The position numbers and the translations under genes are program-made. A stretch of 64,000 nucleotides of DNA from contig JAVHZZ010000010.1 of assembly GCA_036250195.1 (NCBI GenBank), positions 77,619,423-77,683,422 of the forward strand. Reading direction: 5' to 3'. The notes under the pieces are model-generated. The model did no database searches. It worked only from the letters and a program-made list of their open reading frames with translations, and was not told where the DNA came from. The DNA comes from Mixophyes australis. Lineage: Eukaryota; Chordata; Amphibia; Anura; Limnodynastidae. The stretch's first letter is position 1. The number at the start of each line of letters is the position of its first letter. This document shows positions 59,309-64,000 of this stretch, piece after piece.

Positions 59309-60835
59309 ATGTCCCATAAGCAGAAAAATATCACTAACACACCTAGGCATACCATCATAAAGGACTTGCCAATGACCCCTCCAAAATTCTTCCAGACCAA
59401 GCTGACATTGGTTCTGATTCCAAGGATACACCTTCATCAGAGTGAACATTAACCACAAATTGAGTTTCTGCCATAGTAACAAAAACAATACAATCTGAAA
59501 AATGAGCTATCATGGCAGAGTTACGCTCCGCTATCATAGAGCTTGGCACCCGTGCAGACGTTGTTGAAACCCAACTAGATGCAGTTACAAAACACCGTTA
59601 CACAGTTACATACAAAACAGTCTACAGATAAAGAGGCAGCTAATTTCCATAATAAATTTAACATCTTCAAAGACCAATTAGAAGATTTTTAACAGTTGCA
59701 ACAGCATCCGTATAAAAAACATCCCAGAAACCATCACCACTATCTGGAAGGACTTTTCCTACAAATGATCCCTGAATTGCTTAAAGAAATGCTTCACCTA
59801 GACCACAGAGCCCACAGACCTTTATGTCCGAAGATCGGACCAACCTCCGCGAGATGTCATTATCAGAATCCTTAACTTCAAAACCAAAGAAAATATAATG
59901 GCTTCAGCGAAAAACCTTCAGTCGAGCTCATATGATAGAACGCATCTCCAGCTATACCATGATCTAGCCCCTTCCACGCTCAGGAGAAGAAGAGATATCA
60001 TCAATATCACCAAGGCCCTTGACATCCACTCTATCAGGTACAAATGGGGCATCCGCTTCCAACTGAGAGTATCAAAGGAAGGGCATAATCATTCTATGAA
60101 GACTCAAGATCAAGGACCTACTCAAGAGCTTCGGTATAATACAGGACTCAGGGGCATATTTAAGAAAGCACGATAGTGCTTTTACCGGGTAATTAAGGTG
60201 CCTCCGTGTCCTCCGCAAATTTATTAAGGGTGCATAGCAGGAGATATCATGGATATCTGCTGCTTTGCATTCCTCTTCGTTTTTGGGAGCAGTCACCATT
60301 CAACAGTATGGTGACTGCTCCCAACTGCAATCTAACAAGTTCCGAAAAAACATTGAAGCTGGCGTACATTATCAGAAATGAAAAAACCCAATGCTGTCAG
60401 CTCTGCTCCGAAGAGCAGAGCTGGACAGCGCATGAGTTGAGGGATCACATGATCCCTCCGTGTCACTCACCGCTCACAGAATTGCAGACAGACGGGGATC
60501 TTTGTGGAACTGCACATGCGCAATGGAAAGAAGAAGAGGAACGAAGATGACGTGGAGGAGATCCTAGAGACAGCGCGTCCCGAAGAGGGAGGTAAGTGTG
60601 ATTTTTTTTATCGTAGAAACAGCAGTTTTTCGGAGCTGCTGTTTCTGTGATCCATTTTTAATAAATTTGAGAAATAGTTCAATCCTTATCCATGCGATAA
60701 GGATTGATAACTATTTCTCATTTCTGCCGATGAATGATAAATGTGCCCCTCAGATGCTATTGCTTCACTTCCGATGGCTCACCAGAGATCCTCTGCTCCG
60801 GCACCAATCCGACAGCAGGCGTAAGAAATAGAAGT
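59309..60835 (+). pseudogene. L1-type LINE ORF1 relic
   Basis: A start at 59309 opens MSHKQKNITNTPRH, typical of L1 ORF1, then stops after 46 codons. Beyond it, in shifting frames, come a coiled-coil-like LRSAIIELGTRADVVETQL (about 59520-59585), the RRM core IRIKNIPETI (about 59710-59740), QPPRDVIIRILNFKTKE (59841 on) and the C-terminal domain from MASAKNLQSSSYDRTHLQLY to IRYKWGIRFQLRVS (59898-60070). These are the ordered domains of the RNA-binding trimer that coats L1 RNA. A MITE (60151-60749) splits the extreme C-terminus, which resumes as MAHQRSSAPAPIRQQA near 60774. Several stops and frame changes make it dead. ORF2 follows about 1 kb downstream in the same orientation. Confidence 0.82.
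60148..60752. mobile_element. Hairpin-rich MITE, 599 bp, inside L1 ORF1
   Basis: The element at 60151-60749 has ends ggggcatattta and taaatgtgcccc (one mismatch between complements) and a 3-bp duplication tca on both sides (60148-60150 and 60750-60752). This fits a PIF/Harbinger-like element, although their usual target is TWA. It contains at least four separate perfect hairpins: 60285-60322, 60398-60423, 60615-60646 and 60669-60719. A 114-codon open frame inside has no recognisable product. Confidence 0.8.
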
Positions 60836-61257
60836 GATTAGTCTCCAGGTTTCGTTCTTTCTTCGCATGCACTTCTCTAATGCTTAAGTACTGTTATTCA
60901 AGACTCACTATAACTTCAAATTCACACTTATTAGTTTTGCATTGCTTTCTCACAGGTTCTCCGAGTAAACCCATTTAAGTTAAGATTATTGAAAGTCAGT
61001 CCAGCCATTCAATCTATAAACATTCTCGCCCTACTACCTATTTAGTTGAACATCACATTAGAGCTGGAGATCTCCTTTTTTTCTTAACCCACTTTTAGTG
61101 TGCCAAAATTACCAAAAATAATGGTACAGTAGTTATATTGTTTGCTGATATTTCTGAAACGTTAGTTTCTGTTTTCTCATGTTATTGTATAACTGTTTCT
61201 AATTTATCTAGCCTTGAAAATTTTTACTAAATGCTCATTCCTCTGTTACCAACACCT
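60836..61257 (+). other. L1 inter-ORF region, no gene seen
   Basis: AT-rich sequence between the ORF1 relic and the next inserted element. Nothing coding was recognised. Confidence 0.4.
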
Positions 61258-61566
61258 CAACCCATAGGCAAACCGAGGGGGGGGGGGGGTTTCCTAGTGC
61301 CTAGAAACCCCCCTCCCAGCCTGGGGCACTGTATAATTGAGGTGGCTGCCCCCTCTTCACACGGCTCTGCTTGAAAAGGGAGAGCTGTGCGCACCTAACA
61401 GTAGTGCACGCAGCATTGCCCATGTATATTATGGGGATAGGAAGAGTTGGAGAGCAGCCAAGCACTCTCTAAAATTATAGCCACACCCTCAAGCAGGCTG
61501 GTCACGCCCATTGGTGGTGTTGTGTGGAAACCCCCCTCTACAAATCCTGCCTTTGCCCATGCAACC
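61258..61566. mobile_element. MITE-like insertion, 299 bp, with 5-bp duplication
   Basis: The element at 61263-61561 has ends cataggcaaa and tttgcccatg (one mismatch as inverted repeats). The pentamer caacc occurs on both sides (61258-61262 and 61562-61566). A long G-run (about 61277-61290) near the left is mirrored by a C-run (61530-61536) near the right, so inner parts also pair. No coding capacity; superfamily unclear. Confidence 0.7.
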
Positions 61567-61799
61567 CTATACATCTATGATCCCACTCTTATAGAGTACT
61601 ACATACCAGGACACTAAACACTCACCCCCCTACTCCTATAAAAGAGGTGATGTCCTTCTCTTTAATGCCTCTCACATTACTTGATCCTAAGACTCACGCT
61701 GTGTCTGGATCCCCCTCCCCAAAGCACCTGTCACACAGCATTTGTTTCCACTCTACCCCAGTTTGCTACTACCTCCAAGTCATAGTATATATCATAGTT

Positions 61800-62640
61800 T
61801 GCTCCAGAGGTTTCAAACCACTGTGAAGCTTAAATTACTGTCTTTGAATGTCAAAGAGCTTAATTCCCCAAATAAAAGAACAATGGCCCAGCAATATTTC
61901 AAATGCAAAAACCCTAACTTAATATTCCAACAAGAAACACACTTTAAAGACCCACATCCTTCACTAGCCTTTAAATTATACCCACAAATCTATTACCCTT
62001 CATCCAATGTGAACGCGATGAAGCACAGCAATTCTCATACACCATAGCGTCCCCCTCACAATAGACACAATTACCGCAGATGACCTAATTCTCAGAGGCT
62101 CTTTTAATCAAGCCACATAACCTTAGCTTTTATATATGCTCCAAACGTGCAGCAGGGTGTCTTCTATACAGATTTTTATCATCGACATTTCCAATCCTCT
62201 GGTTTTATGATCATTATAGGAGGGGATTTCCCCACCACCCTTGACCGGTCTCTGGATCGCTCACACATCACATCGATTCACTCAGAGCAGGCTAAAGACT
62301 CTTGTATATTGAAAACCCCAACTGAAATTGTACAACCTATATGATGCATGATGGGTAGCATATCCATCTGTGAGGGCCTTCCCACATTATTCTGCCTCTC
62401 ATGATTTATACACACGAGAATTGATTATTTCTTTGTAGACCAGTTGACCACACAAACTTTAGAGGGGGTCAAGATTCTTCAGTGTCCTGGTCTGACCATG
62501 AGGCCTTAGAATTAACACTACATATATCCTAACATTCTAATTCATGCCCCAAATGGAGAAAAGATTGCTTGAGTGATCTCAGTCCTCCAATGTGTTGCAA
62601 TAACGAGGCATCCAAAATAGAAGAGTTCTTCTACCGAGGC
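61800..62640 (+). pseudogene. L1-type LINE ORF2, endonuclease domain relic
   Basis: Pieces in changing frames carry the AP-endonuclease motifs in order: LSLNVKELNSPNKR at about 61838, QETHF near 61930 (catalytic glutamate), GGDF near 62220 (its D retained, the usual N lost), RIDYFF near 62420 and WSDHEAL near 62490 (catalytic SDH). This domain nicks target DNA in L1 transposition. Stops break it repeatedly. The reverse transcriptase is missing because sequence homologous to another repeat begins near 62640. It probably belongs to the same L1 copy as the ORF1 relic upstream. Confidence 0.82.
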
Positions 62641-63089
62641 TGTTTAACAAATGCTATCATTTGAAAAAGCCACATAGGTGACAAAACGCGTCAGCCTACA
62701 GACCAGAATACGCTACTGTGTAGGAACTCTGTGGTCTCATGTGCTTTGTTGAATTGTCCACGGATATCTCACCTATGAGGACAAATATAACCTGTGGTTA
62801 GTTTTGTTAAACAGCCTTGGCGGAGGAACTCTTTTATATTTTTGCTACCTCACTATCGCAACACATCAAATGATTCAGTCTCAGGTATTACGGATGGATA
62901 CAAGTTTAACAAGGCTGATACCATTCCTACGATGAAGGGGAAGAGTTCCCTATTCAGCTACTTCTTACAAAGTCCCAACAGAGAGCATTTGGTTTGGAGT
63001 CTAGAGGCAGTGATATCATACAGAAATCCCACCTATGCCAAGTAATTACGATAGTTTCTCAGACTGTGCTATTACAGAGGGAGATCGGA
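62641..63089. other. Repeat-like sequence, no gene recognised
   Basis: The stretch contains gaaaaagccacataggtgac followed by aaaacgcgtcag, a word combination common in amphibian interspersed repeats. An 83-codon open frame (62794-63045) has no recognisable domain. Confidence 0.4.
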
Positions 63090-63652
63090 ATATTTTATTT
63101 TAGCTACTGGTACGTGGATTCTATATAATACATCTTCCAGTGTACAACTAATCTAATATTGCAACTTCCCTTTTTGGTCATGGAGTGAGGCGAGCTGGCC
63201 TTTCACCGTATACCTCCCTGTGGTCTATAATATCCACCTGCTATTGTACCTATAGCTTTTAACATCATAGGAGATCCATCTTTTCATAAGACTTGCAATT
63301 TTGGTATACTTCAGTGTTGGCTAACCTGTGACCTGCCAGGTGCTGTGAAGCTACAAGTCCCAGCATACCTTCAAGCAATAAGTTGCTATATATTGGCAAA
63401 GCATGCTGGGACTTGTAGTTTCGCAACATCTGGAGTGTCACAGGTTAGCCAACACTGGTATACTTCATGCTTATCAGATCTTTTTTTAAGACCCCTACTG
63501 TGTGTCTATGTATTATTTTTATGGTTTTGTTTTTATACATGTTCGTATGTATTAAATAAATTCTGTTTAATCAGAAGCTTATTGTAATTCTGCCATATTC
63601 ATTGATTTATTAGTTTAAGGTCAATATAGTGTATTTTGTAATTTAACTGGAC
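63090..63652 (+). repeat. Interspersed repeat copy B, inverted relative to copy A
   Basis: Reverse complement of 56585-56802 plus 58537-58705, without the 1.7-kb hAT element. The corresponding unoccupied site lies near 63252-63268 (acctatagc then ttttaacatcatagg). Copy B is itself split by a 146-bp MITE at 63312-63457. Excluding insertions the two copies are of similar length, about 400 bp. Confidence 0.85.
63304..63465. mobile_element. hAT-type MITE, 146 bp, with perfect 8-bp duplication
   Basis: The element at 63312-63457 has 21-bp inverted ends, cagtgttggctaacctgtga and their complement tcacaggttagccaacactg. Identical gtatactt duplications flank it (63304-63311 and 63458-63465). Copy A of the host repeat lacks it: the site there reads atgaagtataccaaaattgc. 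Near-perfect ends suggest a fairly recent insertion. Confidence 0.92.
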
Positions 63653-63703
63653 TAGTGCTTCATACTGTTTTGATACATATGTTCCATATTTCAGGGAGAA
63701 TGC

Positions 63704-64000
63704 CAGGGCCACCATCAGAGGGGTACGGGGGGTACTGTTCTACCGGGCCCGAGCTCACCAGGGGGCCCGGCGGCGGTGCAACACATACTTACCAGGGGGC
63801 CCGCTGTCTTCCAGTCTCCGTTGGTCTCCACCGCGTGACAGCCAGGCAGCAGAATGCGATCGCAGGGGTGGAGGAATCATTCCCCTGCGATCATGTGATC
63901 TGCCTGTGACAGCCAGGCAGCTGCCAATCATGATTGCAGGGGAATCATTGCTCTGCCCCTGCGATCATGTGATGTTCCCTTCTCACTGTTCCCGCCGCCG
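63704..64000. mobile_element. hAT-type element, truncated by the window edge
   Basis: The sequence cagggccaccatcagagggg begins at 63704 and continues into gtaccgggcccg-type GC-rich sequence, matching the left end of a frog hAT family. It contains two direct repeats of tgacagccaggcag (about 63836 and 63907), each followed by a gcgatcatgtgat-like word. The other end lies outside the window. Confidence 0.55.

Noticed and set aside
60206..60550. 114-codon frame between the L1 parts
   Set aside because: It lies entirely in the hairpin-rich MITE and shows no protein similarity.
1..64000. tRNA genes, riboswitches, bacterial promoters or operons
   Set aside because: None was recognised by eye. The sequence is eukaryotic, and a dedicated tRNA scan could not be run.

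Overview
The window is vertebrate nuclear DNA with no intact protein-coding gene. The mobile-element relics are L1-type LINEs, several hAT families (one carrying a hAT-dimerisation-domain transposase remnant), Ty3/Gypsy-type gag and solo-LTR debris, and a tyrosine-recombinase-like relic. Their combination is most like an anuran amphibian genome. That assignment is an inference from recognised repeats, not from a species-specific gene.

Bases 1 to about 41756 are one continuous, single-orientation tandem satellite. It already runs at base 1, so its left end lies outside the window. The basic unit is 39 bp (A). It is interrupted at intervals by a 28-bp deletion derivative in two sub-types (gcccagagt and gtccagagt, here Bc and Bt), with rarer 29-, 31- and 38-bp forms. 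A and B units form higher-order repeats of 106 and 145 bp. These in turn sit in larger near-identical duplicated blocks (about 0.7, 0.9, 1.1, 1.5, 3.0, 3.6 and 10.7 kb offsets). Because 39 is divisible by 3 and the unit has few stops, five of the six frames stay open through pure 39-mers. This yields dozens of long but meaningless open frames, up to 1465 codons on the minus strand.

Bases 41757-64000 are a graveyard of nested mobile elements. In order: a Gypsy gag relic; a near-perfect 553-bp foldback element between (AT)n tracts; an LTR-like promoter stretch; a tyrosine-recombinase-like pseudogene; a 2.5-kb hAT element with an 8-bp target duplication, which contains a captured and internally duplicated 18S rRNA fragment, a roughly 100-bp minisatellite and a nested MITE; a solo LTR with a 5-bp target duplication; two small hAT-type MITEs; the 3' half of an L1 ORF2 split by a short repeat; a repeat copy split by a 1.7-kb hAT element; an L1 with ORF1 and endonuclease relics split by two more MITEs; a second, inverted copy of the same repeat without the hAT insertion; and a truncated element at the window edge.

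The most notable observations are the satellite's layered architecture and frame-neutral composition, the CpG-decay pattern of its variants, the 18S rRNA fragment inside a hAT transposon, the paralogous empty site for the 1.7-kb hAT, and a MITE built from a series of hairpins.
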